NCBI GenBank assembly: GCA_950097245.1
Contig: CATNCS010000018.1
Location: 1-37,618 of the forward strand
Length of the DNA: 37,618 bases
Origin: an uncultured Oscillospiraceae bacterium
GTDB lineage: Bacteria; Bacillota; Clostridia; Oscillospirales; Oscillospiraceae
Direction of reading: 5' to 3'
Shown one piece after another: positions 29,039 to 36,897 of the stretch (its first letter is position 1; every line of letters starts with the position of its first letter). The notes under the pieces were generated by a model that searched no databases, had not been told where the DNA came from, and saw only the letters and a program-made list of their open reading frames with translations. Made by a program: the position numbers and the translations under genes.

Positions 29039-31364
29039 GGCAATCGTCGGATTTCTGGCTTTCCTGCTGGGCGTTTCTCTGCTTCTGGATGGGGTGCTGT
29101 TCTTCGGCACGGCGATGACCTCCTCGGGCAGTCGCAGGTGGATTTCCGACAGCTTCGCCTCCGACTGGCGGGATACAAGCGAGTTTCAGGGGTTTACCTC
29201 CCAGCGGCTGGAGCGGCTGATTATCATGGGCGCCGGGGGCCGAGCGTACCGGGTCTATGGCAGTGATTACGGCTATGGAGACACCCTTCCGAACTACGCG
29301 CAGATCAATGAAGCGCGGAACAAAGCGGTCCATAACTCTATGAAGGAGGACAAAAATGTTCTCTATACCGTGGTCAAGGAAGGGAAAACCCTTTACAGCA
29401 ACAGCGACGGGCTGACTTCGGCTACCACGGCAACCCAGCTCCCCGAGGGTTACGGTTTCCTCCTGCAGTTCGACGGGGAGAAGGTCCGGGCCTGGAAGGC
29501 CGGGACCGAGCTGGACCTCTACGGTAACGGCTACTACCGCTTTGAGGGCATCGACGAGCCCTACCAGTGGTATGTCCCCGGCTACAAGAACTTCACCGTG
29601 GACGAGGCGGGCAGCAAGGTCAAGGTGACTATGGCCGTTATCGACGAACCGCAGATTTTTATTAAAGGCAGCTACGGCAGCTCTGGGCCGGAGGAATACA
29701 ACGAGCTGTATTATCTAAAACGGAACCTGGCCGCTTACCGGGAGGACATCATGGGGCACGCTGTCCGCGTGGGTGTGGGCTTGGCCCTGGTGGTGGTGTA
29801 CATCCTGCTGCGGAAAGATAAGCAGCGGGCGGACATTGCCCTGGCCCGAGGGACGGGTAAGCTCTGGTTTGAGGTGAAAATTCTGGCCGCCCTGCTGCTG
29901 GTGTTCTTCTGCCTCCCCCGTCCGGAGTACCTGGGGGATATCTGGCAGGAGCTGACCTATGCCTATGGCGATACGCCGGTGGCTGAGGCCATCCCCGGAG
30001 ACGTCTATCTCAACGGCGACATCATGGCGGAGCTGGAGCAGAATGGGATCAGCTATGAGGAGTGGCTGACGGAGAATGGTTTTTATGACAGCTACAATAT
30101 TCCCCTCGTGGAGCAGACCGCCAGCATCGGCACGGCGGTGGCCATCCTCAGCGAGAACGGCGGCTGGCTGCTGCGGGAGTACCTGGGGGAGCTGGCGGAC
30201 CACTCCCTCAACCTGCTGGTGGTCCTCTGGGGGCTGTACCTGCTGATTTTCAATGACTGGCGGTATAATAAGCGCCCCTGGAAACAGGGCGTATTGGGAA
30301 TGCTGGCCGTCCGTGAGCTGAAGTACCCCCTGCAAAAGCGGCTGAGCCGGATGAACGGCTGGCTGGGGCTGGCGGTAGCGCTGCTCTGGCTGGAGGTGCT
30401 GTTCTTCCTGGTGGCCCAGACACTGGAGCTGTACCTGCCCTCCTGGGCCATCTGGAACCTGCTGGGCCTGCCCTGGATTCTTTCCTTGGGGGTGTACGCC
30501 TGGTTCTTCTGGCGGCAGCGGAGGATATGGACCGACTTCGGAGCGGTGGCCGGACAGCTGGAAGCCCTTCGGGCGGGCGGACTGGAAGGGGAATTGACCT
30601 TACAGGAGAGCAGTGACCTGTACCAGCTGGCCGACGACCTGAACCACGTCCGCCAGGGCCTGCACCAGGCGGTGGAGGAGCGCACCCGCAGCGAGCGGAT
30701 GAAGGTGGAGCTGGTCACTAACGTGTCCCACGACCTGAAAACGCCGCTGACCTCCATCATCAGCTACACCGAGCTGCTGGCCCAGGAGCCGCTGGCTCCC
30801 CCGGCCAGCGAGTACGTCCAGATTATGGGGGAGAAGGCCCAGCGGCTCAAGGCCATGGTCCAGGACGTGTTTGAGGTGAGCAAGGCGGCCTCGGGACAAC
30901 TCCCGGTAAAGCTGGAGCAGCTTGATTACGCCCGGTTATTGCGCCAGACCCTGGCCGACATGGCCCAGGCCATTGAGGACAGCGGCCTCACCCTGCGCAC
31001 CGCCATCCCCGAGGGGGAGGTGCCCATCACCGCCGACAGCGACCGGATGTACCGGGTATTTCAGAATCTCATCGGCAACGCGCTGAAGTACTCCCTGCCC
31101 GGCTCCCGGGTCTATCTGTCCCTGACAGTGGAGGGCGGAACCGCCTCCGCCAGCGTGCGAAATACCTCCGCCGCCGAGCTGAGGCCGGGCGCGGACTACA
31201 CCGCCCGGTTCGTCCGTGGGGACGAGAGCCGCACCGACGGCGGCTCCGGCCTGGGGCTGTCCATCGCCGACTCCTTCACCCGGGCCTGCGGCGGAACGCT
31301 GACCGTCGCCACTGAGGCGGATCTGTTCACCGCCGTAGTGACCTTTCCGGTCGTAGAGGCATAA
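29013..31364 (+). CDS. Sensor histidine kinase with six membrane segments
   Basis: 783 residues from TTG 29013, the only in-frame start ahead of the first membrane helix, with AAAGGTGG in the regulator's coding end. Hydrophobic segments lie at about 11-33, 249-266, 287-301, 398-413, 449-470 and 479-500. Large loops at 34-248 and 302-397 are probably extracellular sensors of unknown ligand. Next comes a HAMP-like/linker helix (about 505-565), the dimerisation H-box NVSHDLKTPLTS with H573, and a HATPase with N box FQNLIGNALKYS and G box GGSGLGLSIA. The six-helix two-loop input is more complex than the usual two-helix kinase. It phosphorylates the upstream OmpR-type regulator. Confidence 0.9.
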   Translation: MDTKWKKSKAIVGFLAFLLGVSLLLDGVLFFGTAMTSSGSRRWISDSFASDWRDTSEFQGFTSQRLERLIIMGAGGRAYRVYGSDYGYGDTLPNYAQINEARNKAVHNSMKEDKNVLYTVVKEGKTLYSNSDGLTSATTATQLPEGYGFLLQFDGEKVRAWKAGTELDLYGNGYYRFEGIDEPYQWYVPGYKNFTVDEAGSKVKVTMAVIDEPQIFIKGSYGSSGPEEYNELYYLKRNLAAYREDIMGHAVRVGVGLALVVVYILLRKDKQRADIALARGTGKLWFEVKILAALLLVFFCLPRPEYLGDIWQELTYAYGDTPVAEAIPGDVYLNGDIMAELEQNGISYEEWLTENGFYDSYNIPLVEQTASIGTAVAILSENGGWLLREYLGELADHSLNLLVVLWGLYLLIFNDWRYNKRPWKQGVLGMLAVRELKYPLQKRLSRMNGWLGLAVALLWLEVLFFLVAQTLELYLPSWAIWNLLGLPWILSLGVYAWFFWRQRRIWTDFGAVAGQLEALRAGGLEGELTLQESSDLYQLADDLNHVRQGLHQAVEERTRSERMKVELVTNVSHDLKTPLTSIISYTELLAQEPLAPPASEYVQIMGEKAQRLKAMVQDVFEVSKAASGQLPVKLEQLDYARLLRQTLADMAQAIEDSGLTLRTAIPEGEVPITADSDRMYRVFQNLIGNALKYSLPGSRVYLSLTVEGGTASASVRNTSAAELRPGADYTARFVRGDESRTDGGSGLGLSIADSFTRACGGTLTVATEADLFTAVVTFPVVEA

Positions 31365-31495
31365 AAAGGCCCCCTTTTTAAGGGGGCTCCCGGCAAAGCC
31401 GGGTGGGGGTTTCCCCGTAGGAAGCAGTATCTTACGGGGAAAACCCTCCGTCACCGCCTTTGGCGGTGCCACCTCCCTTTGCGAAGGGAGGCTTT
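31363..31495. repeat. Palindromic repeat family 2, copy 2 (inverted orientation)
   Basis: Starts AAAAAGGCCCCCTTTTTAAGGGGG and ends CCTCCCTTTGCGAAGGGAGGC, the reverse complement arrangement of copy 1. It overlaps the kinase stop codon and separates it from the converging ACT gene. Confidence 0.85.
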
Positions 31496-31505
31496 CCATT
31501 GCCTT

Positions 31506-31940
31506 TTACAGCTTATCAATCTCTTCCTGCTCCACCGTCTTGATGCCCCGCTTGCCCAAGGCGGCGGTGGCGGCGGCGCTGTCCGCCACCCGGAAGATCA
31601 TGTAGGCGTGGTCCACGTCCCTGCCCCCCAGGAAGGCGTACATGTACTCCACATTCACCCGGGCGTCGGTGAGGGCCTGGAGAACCTTGTTCAGCCCGCC
31701 GGGCACGTCGGGGATGGCCACCCCCAGCACAGGGGTGATGTTGTGGACGTAGCCGGCGTCCTTGAGGACGGTGGTGGTCTTGTACACGTCGTCCACAATG
31801 ATCCGGGCGATGCCGAAGTCGCTGGTCTCAGCCAGGGAGAAGGCCCGCATGTCGATCTGGTTCTGGGCCAGAATCCCGGTCATGGCATAGAGGGCGCCGG
31901 GCTGGTTCTCCAAAAAGACAGAAATCTGTTTAATCATCAT
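31506..31940 (-). CDS. Tandem ACT-domain protein
   Basis: This 144-residue protein is made of two ACT folds (about 3-70, QISVFLENQPGALYAMTGIL; and 72-140, PVLGVAIPDVPGGLNKVLQAL), with the DxPGxL-type ligand turns visible. Small double-ACT proteins like this commonly follow paaK in clostridial ior/paaK clusters and are presumed to sense an aromatic amino acid, though no direct function is proven. The start at 31940 (or the adjacent ATG 31937) follows GAGGAGGGG. The gap to paaK is 10 bases, so it is the last gene of the operon. Confidence 0.88.
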   Translation of the reverse strand: MMIKQISVFLENQPGALYAMTGILAQNQIDMRAFSLAETSDFGIARIIVDDVYKTTTVLKDAGYVHNITPVLGVAIPDVPGGLNKVLQALTDARVNVEYMYAFLGGRDVDHAYMIFRVADSAAATAALGKRGIKTVEQEEIDKL

Positions 31941-31950
31941 TTACCCCTCC

Positions 31951-33252
31951 TCAAATCTTCCGCTTGTCGATGACCCGGACGGCCTTGCCCTCGCTGCGGA
32001 CAATGGTCTTGGGGGCCACCAGAGTGACCTTGGCGGCCAGCCCCAGCATGGACCGCAGGCCGTCCACCAGCTCCTTCTGCCGCTTGTTGATCTCACCCAT
32101 GTTGTCGGTGAACATCTCGGGAGTCATCTCCACCTGAACGTCCAGGGTGTCGGTGTTGCGCACCCGGTCCACAATGATCTGGTAGTTGGCGGGGTAGCCG
32201 TGGTTGAGCAGAACGGTCTCAATCTGAGACGGGAAGACGTTGACCCCCCGGATGATGAGCATGTCATCGGTGCGGCCCTGGGGCTTGGTCATCTTCACAT
32301 GGGTGCGGCCGCAGGGGCAGGGCTCCCGGGTGAGGGTGCAGATGTCCCGGGTGCGGTAGCGCAGCAGGGGGAAGGCCTCCTTGGTGATGGAGGTGAACAC
32401 CAGCTCGCCCTGGGAGCCCTCGGGGAGGACCTCGCCGGTCTCCGGGTCGATGATCTCGGCGATGAAGTGGTCCTCGTTGATGTGCATCCCCGTCTGGGCG
32501 GAGCACTCGAAGGACACGCCGGGACCGGACAGCTCCGTCAGGCCGTAGATGTCGTAGGCCTTGATGCCCAGGGTGTTCTGGATGTCCTGGCGCATCTCCT
32601 CCGACCAGGCCTCCGCGCCGAAGATGCCCGCCTTCAGGGGGATCTGGTCGGGGGTGAGGCCCATCTCCTTCATGGTCTCGCCGATGTAGGCGGCGTAGGA
32701 GGGGGTGCAGCACAGGATGGTGGCGGACAGGTCCCGGATGAACATAATCTGCCGCTCGGTGTTGCCCGAGGAGGTGGGGATGGTGAGGCAGCCCACCTTG
32801 TGGGATCCGCCGTTCAGGCCGGGGCCGCCGGTGAACAGGCCGTAGCCGTAGGACACCTGGCACACGTCCTCGTCGGTGCCGCCGGCTGCCATGATGGCCC
32901 GGGCGCAGCAGTCCTCCCACAGGTCGATGTCGTGCTGGGTGTAGAAGGCCACCACCCGCTTGCCGGTAGTGCCCGAGGTGGACTGGATGCGCACGCACTC
33001 CTTCAGGGGCTTGGCTACCAGCCCGTAGGGGTAGGCCTCCCGCAGGTCGGCCTTGGTGATGAAGGGCAGCTTGTGCAGGTCGTCGCTGGAGCGGATGTCG
33101 TCAGGGGTGAGGCCCTTCTCCTCCATCTTCTTGCGGTAGTAGGGCACATTGTTCCAGACGTGGCGCACCTGCTTCACAAGCCGCTCATCCTGCCAGGCCT
33201 TGATTTGTTCCCGGGACGCGCACTCGATCTCGGGCTGGTAGTATCTTTCCAT
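31951..33252 (-). CDS. paaK: Phenylacetate/aryl-acetate CoA ligase
   Basis: 433 residues from ATG 33252; an ATG three codons upstream touches the GGGGAGG ribosome site and is less likely. It is an adenylate-forming enzyme that activates aryl acetates with ATP and CoA. Motifs: P-loop STSGTTGKRVV (about 91-101), YGLTELSGPGV, YRTRDICTL, and GRTDDMLIIRGVNVFPSQIE at the domain hinge. CPCGRTH is a typical PaaK cysteine motif. Beside iorAB it probably handles aryl acids from phenylalanine, tyrosine or tryptophan breakdown, either using aryl-CoA or recycling free acid; direction is inference. Confidence 0.95.
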   Translation of the reverse strand: MERYYQPEIECASREQIKAWQDERLVKQVRHVWNNVPYYRKKMEEKGLTPDDIRSSDDLHKLPFITKADLREAYPYGLVAKPLKECVRIQSTSGTTGKRVVAFYTQHDIDLWEDCCARAIMAAGGTDEDVCQVSYGYGLFTGGPGLNGGSHKVGCLTIPTSSGNTERQIMFIRDLSATILCCTPSYAAYIGETMKEMGLTPDQIPLKAGIFGAEAWSEEMRQDIQNTLGIKAYDIYGLTELSGPGVSFECSAQTGMHINEDHFIAEIIDPETGEVLPEGSQGELVFTSITKEAFPLLRYRTRDICTLTREPCPCGRTHVKMTKPQGRTDDMLIIRGVNVFPSQIETVLLNHGYPANYQIIVDRVRNTDTLDVQVEMTPEMFTDNMGEINKRQKELVDGLRSMLGLAAKVTLVAPKTIVRSEGKAVRVIDKRKI

Positions 33253-33285
33253 TGGAATCATTCCTCCCCAAAATAAGGTATGTTT

Positions 33286-33669
33286 TTATTTTGCCAGCAG
33301 GCGGCCCCGGTTCATAGTGACCTTGGTCTTGCCAAAGTCCATGTCAAAAATGACGGTCACTGTCACCGGCGGCTCGGGCAGCAGGTCGAATACCCGCTCC
33401 GACTCCCAGTCCGCCAGCTCCGCAAAGTTCTCTTTGGCAAAGCCGTCATAGGTGGAGCCGTCCGCCCCCATGTCCATGTTGATCCGGGCCTCATAGCCCT
33501 TGTCACCACGGGTGATGGAGATGGTATACTTTGCCGAATTTGTAAACTCACTGGGCAGCTTCTCCTTGAAAAACTGCTTCAGAGCCTGGGCGTTGGCGTC
33601 ATCGGCCTCCTCCGCCTTCTTGCCGCCGCCGCCAAAGAGGTTAGAAAAAAGATTGGAGAAAAATCCCAT
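33286..33669 (-). CDS. Hypothetical protein in the ior-paaK operon
   Basis: This 127-residue protein has a glycine-rich phenylalanine N-terminus (MGFFSNLFSNLFGGGGKK) that may be an amphipathic membrane-binding or assembly segment. A predicted mixed alpha/beta body (about 25-127) follows. No cysteines or known catalytic motif. The family is not recognised. AAAGGAACG is a modest ribosome site before the ATG. It lies 33 bases upstream of paaK on the same strand, with family 2 repeat copy 3 between it and iorB, so it may start a sub-unit with paaK or read through from iorB. Confidence 0.7.
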   Translation of the reverse strand: MGFFSNLFSNLFGGGGKKAEEADDANAQALKQFFKEKLPSEFTNSAKYTISITRGDKGYEARINMDMGADGSTYDGFAKENFAELADWESERVFDLLPEPPVTVTVIFDMDFGKTKVTMNRGRLLAK

Positions 33670-33718
33670 ATTTCATCGTTCCTTTCCAAATTTATAAGTA
33701 GCTTAAAGGATTGCGCTC

Positions 33719-33861
33719 AAAGCCTCCCTTGCCAAAGGGAGGGGGACCGCCGGACGAAGTCCGGTGGTGGAGGGATTCCGTTAAACGAAGGGCTTCCATA
33801 AAACGGAATCCCCCAGTCACGGCTTCGCCGTGCCAGCCCCCTTTCGCAAGGGGGCCTTTTT
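33719..33861. repeat. Palindromic repeat family 2, copy 3
   Basis: AAAGCCTCCCTTGCCAAAGGGAGG, a GGACGAAGTCC hairpin, GGAGGGATTCCG ... CGGAATCCCCCA, CACGGCTTCGCCGTG, and GCCCCCTTTCGCAAGGGGGC with TTTTT; 143 bp. It lies within the ior-paaK operon, between iorB and the 127-residue gene, unlike copies 1 and 2, which separate converging genes. Confidence 0.85.
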
Positions 33862-33883
33862 CGCCTGCGGGCGGGACGAGAGA

Positions 33884-34456
33884 TTACGCCTTCTTTCCCA
33901 ATTCAAAGGCCTTTTTGTTCAGCTCCAGGAATTTGGGGGGCACCATGGCCTCCAGGGACTCCTGCCAGGCCGCGTCGGGCAGGTCGAAGTAGTGGGACAG
34001 CCGGCCCATGAGGATGATGTTCACCGCCTTGCTGCTCCCGGCCTCCTCGGCCAGCTTGAGGCAGTCCAGGGCGTCCACCTTGGCCCCGGCGGCGCGCATT
34101 TTCTCCACCAGATTGTCCGGGTAGGAGGCCGCGCCGGTGATGACGGGCATGGGGTCGATCTGCTGGGTGGAGGTGACGATCTGGCCGTCTGGCTTGAGGT
34201 AACTCAGCCACCGGGCGGCCTCCAGCAGCTCGAAGGAGACGATATAGTCCGCCTCTCCCTTGTCGATGATGGGGGAATTTACCTTATCCCCATAGCGCAC
34301 ATAGGTGACCACCGACCCGCCCCGCTGGGACATGCCGTGGACCTCGGAGACTTTCACGTCATAGCCCTGCTCCATCAGCAGATGGCCCAGCAGCTTGGAG
34401 GCCAGCAGGGAGCCCTGGCCCCCCACGCCGACAATCATAATATTTTTGGTTTCCAT
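33884..34456 (-). CDS. iorB: Indolepyruvate:ferredoxin oxidoreductase, beta subunit
   Basis: This 190-residue gamma-domain subunit of the 2-oxoacid:ferredoxin oxidoreductase family binds CoA near the active site. Signatures: IMIVGVGGQGSLLASKLL at the N-terminus, VSEVHGMSQRGGSVVTYVRYG, and ADYIVSFELLEAARWL. It pairs with IorA to oxidise aryl pyruvates (from transaminated Phe, Tyr, Trp) with CoA and ferredoxin to aryl-acetyl-CoA and CO2 in anaerobes. The gap to iorA is 3 bases, so translation is coupled. Confidence 0.96.
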   Translation of the reverse strand: METKNIMIVGVGGQGSLLASKLLGHLLMEQGYDVKVSEVHGMSQRGGSVVTYVRYGDKVNSPIIDKGEADYIVSFELLEAARWLSYLKPDGQIVTSTQQIDPMPVITGAASYPDNLVEKMRAAGAKVDALDCLKLAEEAGSSKAVNIILMGRLSHYFDLPDAAWQESLEAMVPPKFLELNKKAFELGKKA

Positions 34457-34459
34457 CTC

Positions 34460-36202
34460 TCAGCCCTCCTTTTTGGTGCTCTGGAACGCCTGCACTGGGC
34501 ACAGCTGCTCACACACGCCGCAGCCCACGCACAGGGTATTGTCCACATGGGCCTTGCCCCCCTTGATGGAGATGGCGGGACAGCCGATTTTCATACAGCT
34601 GCGACAGCCCACGCACTTCACCGGGTCCACGGTGAGGGGGGCCTCGTGCTTGACATACTTCAGCAGGGCGCAGGGCCGGCGGCTGATAATCACAGAGGGC
34701 TGGTTGGCGGCCAGCTCCTCCTTCAGGACGGCGTCGCAGGCTTTCAGATCGTAAGGGTCCACCACCCGGACCCGTTGGAAGCCCATGGCCTTGCACAGGG
34801 CCTCCAGGTCGATCTTGCCGGCGGGGTCGCCCTTGATGTTGTAGCCGGTGGTGGGGTTCTGCTGGTGGCCGGTCATGCCGGTGATGGAGTTGTCCAGGAT
34901 AATCACCGTGGAGTTGGACTGGTTGTAGGCGATATTGGCCAGGCCCGTCATGCCGGAGTGCATAAAGGTGGAGTCGCCGATGACGGCCACCGTCTTGCCC
35001 TCGGCCTCCGCGCCCCGGGCCTTATTGAAGCCGTGGACGGCGGAGATGGAGGCCCCCATGCACAGGGTCATGTCCATGGCGGACAGGGGGGCCACCGCCC
35101 CCAGGGTATAGCAGCCGATGTCCCCCAGGACGGTGACCTTGTTCTTGCTGAGGATGTAGAACAGTCCCCGGTGGGGGCACCCGGCGCACATAACGGGGGG
35201 CCGGGGCGGGATGGGGTCGTCGATGGTCCGGCCCTCATAGACTTCCTCCCCCATCTTTTTCGCGATGAGGTTCTGGGAGAATTCCCCCTCCATAGGCAGA
35301 AATTCCTTGCCAGAGACGGCAAGTCCCAAAGCTTTACAGTGGTTCTCTATGATAGGGTCCAGCTCCTCAATGACAACAAGCTTTTCCACTTTACAGGCAA
35401 AATCTTTTATCAGCTTTACCGGCAGGGGGTTGGTCATGCCCAATTTAAGTACGGAGACATCGTTCCCGAATACCTCCTTCACATACTGGTAGCTGGTGGA
35501 GGAGGTAATCACGCCGATTTTGGTGCCGCCCATTTCCACCCGGTTGACGGGGGCGGTCTCCGCCCACTCCTGGAGCTTGTGGGCGCGCTCCTCCACGAAG
35601 GGGTGGCGGCGGATGGCGTTGCCCGGCATCATGACGTACTTGGCGATGTTCTTTTCATAGGGCTTCATCCCGGGCTCCACCCGGTCAGAGGTCTCCACCA
35701 GGGACTGGGAGTGGGCCACCCGGGTACACATCTTCAGCAGCACCGGGGTGTCGAACTGTTCGGACAGCTCATAGGCCAGCTTGGCGAAGGCCAGCGCCTC
35801 GGCGGAGTCGGAGGGCTCCAGCATGGGCACCTTGGCGGCGATGGCGTGGTGGCGGGAGTCCTGCTCATTCTGAGAGGAGTGCATCCCCGGGTCGTCGGCC
35901 ACGCCAATCACTAAGCCGGCGTTGACCCCGGTGTAGCTCATGGTATACAGGGGGTCGGCGGCCACGTTCAGGCCCACGTGCTTCATGGCGCAGAAGGACC
36001 GCTTGCCCGCCAGGCAGGCCCCGAAGGCGGTCTCCATGGCTACCTTCTCATTGGGGGCCCACTCGCAGTAGATGTCGTCATACTTGACGGCCTCCTCGGT
36101 GATCTCGGTGCTGGGGGTGCCGGGGTAGCTGGAGATCACACAGCACCCCGCCTCATACAGTCCCCGGGCAACAGCGGCGTTGCCCAACATCAGTTGTTTC
36201 AT
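34460..36202 (-). CDS. iorA: Indolepyruvate:ferredoxin oxidoreductase, alpha subunit
   Basis: This 580-residue catalytic subunit has a pyrimidine-binding domain first (GNAAVARGLYEAGCCVISSYPGTPSTEI), then a domain for thiamine diphosphate (about 330-470; CAGCPHRG, GDIGCYTLG, GDSTFMHSG...NQSNSTVIILDN). The C-terminal two-cluster ferredoxin module (about 528-572) has C-x2-C-x2-C-x4-C in CVGCRSCMKIGCP and C-x2-C-x2-C-x3-C in CVGCGVCEQLCP. It makes aryl-acetyl-CoA and reduced ferredoxin with IorB. A weak ribosome site (CAGGGA) precedes the ATG. The repeat at 36241-36374 separates it from yerC upstream. Confidence 0.97.
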   Translation of the reverse strand: MKQLMLGNAAVARGLYEAGCCVISSYPGTPSTEITEEAVKYDDIYCEWAPNEKVAMETAFGACLAGKRSFCAMKHVGLNVAADPLYTMSYTGVNAGLVIGVADDPGMHSSQNEQDSRHHAIAAKVPMLEPSDSAEALAFAKLAYELSEQFDTPVLLKMCTRVAHSQSLVETSDRVEPGMKPYEKNIAKYVMMPGNAIRRHPFVEERAHKLQEWAETAPVNRVEMGGTKIGVITSSTSYQYVKEVFGNDVSVLKLGMTNPLPVKLIKDFACKVEKLVVIEELDPIIENHCKALGLAVSGKEFLPMEGEFSQNLIAKKMGEEVYEGRTIDDPIPPRPPVMCAGCPHRGLFYILSKNKVTVLGDIGCYTLGAVAPLSAMDMTLCMGASISAVHGFNKARGAEAEGKTVAVIGDSTFMHSGMTGLANIAYNQSNSTVIILDNSITGMTGHQQNPTTGYNIKGDPAGKIDLEALCKAMGFQRVRVVDPYDLKACDAVLKEELAANQPSVIISRRPCALLKYVKHEAPLTVDPVKCVGCRSCMKIGCPAISIKGGKAHVDNTLCVGCGVCEQLCPVQAFQSTKKEG

Positions 36203-36240
36203 GTTGTTTCCCTGCTTTCTGTTTGGTTTCGTTTTACTCT

Positions 36241-36374
36241 GTAGGGGCGGATATCATCCGCCCGTCTTTGTTTTTTTCGGGCGGATAATATCCGCCCCTG
36301 CATTTCGTCGCTGTGGGGCGCAGGGGCCGCCGCCCTCGGCGGCCCGTCTCTGGAAAATGCGGGCCGGCCCCTAC
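36241..36374. repeat. Palindromic repeat family 1, copy 6 (double element)
   Basis: Two units in tandem: 36241-36300 (GTAGGGGCGGATATCATCCG...GGATAATATCCGCCCCTGC) and about 36319-36374 (GCAGGGGCCGCCGCCC...GGGCCGGCCCCTAC). The outer ends keep GTAGGGG/CCCCTAC while the inner ends are both mutated to the matching GCAGGGG/CCCCTGC. The right end contains the reverse-strand TAG stop of yerC. Confidence 0.8.
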
Positions 36375-36682
36375 GGCTCGTCCTTTTCATGCAGTCCGTG
36401 GCGCTGGATAACCTCCCGCATGACGCCGCCCGCCCCGTTGTCCAGCATGGACCGGCGAACCCGGCTGATGGTGGCGCTGGAGGCGCCTGTTTTGTCCAGA
36501 ATGTCCAGATAGACCAGCCCCTGCTGGAGATAGACCGCCACATCGAACCGCTGCTCCAGGCTCCTCAGCTCGGTGGGGGTACACAGGTCGTCGAAAAACC
36601 GGCAGCACTCGTCCAGGTCCTTCAGCTTCAGGATGGTCTCATACAGGGCCAGGCTCCGCTCTTTCTTTTCCCCTTTCGCCAT
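36371..36682 (-). CDS. yerC: YerC/TrpR-like DNA-binding protein
   Basis: This 103-residue helical protein belongs to the YerC/YecD family with a TrpR-type helix-turn-helix. The segments LYETILKLKDLDECCRFFDDLCTPTEL (split over two helices), RSLEQRFDVAVYLQQGL and the recognition region LDKTGASSATISRVRRSM are typical. The role in the cell is not well defined; a repressor-like function is presumed from the fold. AAAAGGAG precedes the ATG. Its TAG stop falls in the outer end of family 1 repeat copy 6, so the C-terminus is KDEP. It is divergent from the acyl-CoA ligase gene. Confidence 0.92.
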   Translation of the reverse strand: MAKGEKKERSLALYETILKLKDLDECCRFFDDLCTPTELRSLEQRFDVAVYLQQGLVYLDILDKTGASSATISRVRRSMLDNGAGGVMREVIQRHGLHEKDEP

Positions 36683-36804
36683 GGATTAACACTCCTTTTC
36701 AAAAACGCCCTTTGGAAGGGAATTCAACTGTGTAAAGTGTAACACAGGAAAGTGGGGAAGTAAAGAGTGCTCCCCTTAAAATTTTTGGTTTTCCGGGAAT
36801 TTTC

Positions 36805-36848
36805 TTGACAATATCCCAAAAATGCGCTACACTGCTTTAACGGTTAAA
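36805..36848 (+). promoter_or_regulatory. Promoter and palindromic operator of the acyl-CoA ligase gene
   Basis: Consensus TTGACA at 36805-36810, 17 bases, TACACT at 36828-36833, with the start near 36840. A perfect palindrome TTTAAC-G-GTTAAA covers 36836-36848, on the start site itself, where a bound repressor would block transcription. Confidence 0.65.
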
Positions 36849-36897
36849 ATCAATGAAGTACTGCGGACCATGTCCGTTTCAGAAAGGAACGAGCGCA

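Noticed and set aside
33830-35914. 694-codon open frame on the + strand
   Set aside because: It is antisense to iorB and iorA, is full of His/Gly/Gln runs typical of a reversed GC-rich frame, and has no ribosome site. Many other long antisense frames in the window have the same character.
3032-36374. Possible CRISPR-like repetition
   Set aside because: The repeats are dispersed single copies at gene borders with no regular spacers, no array and no cas genes.
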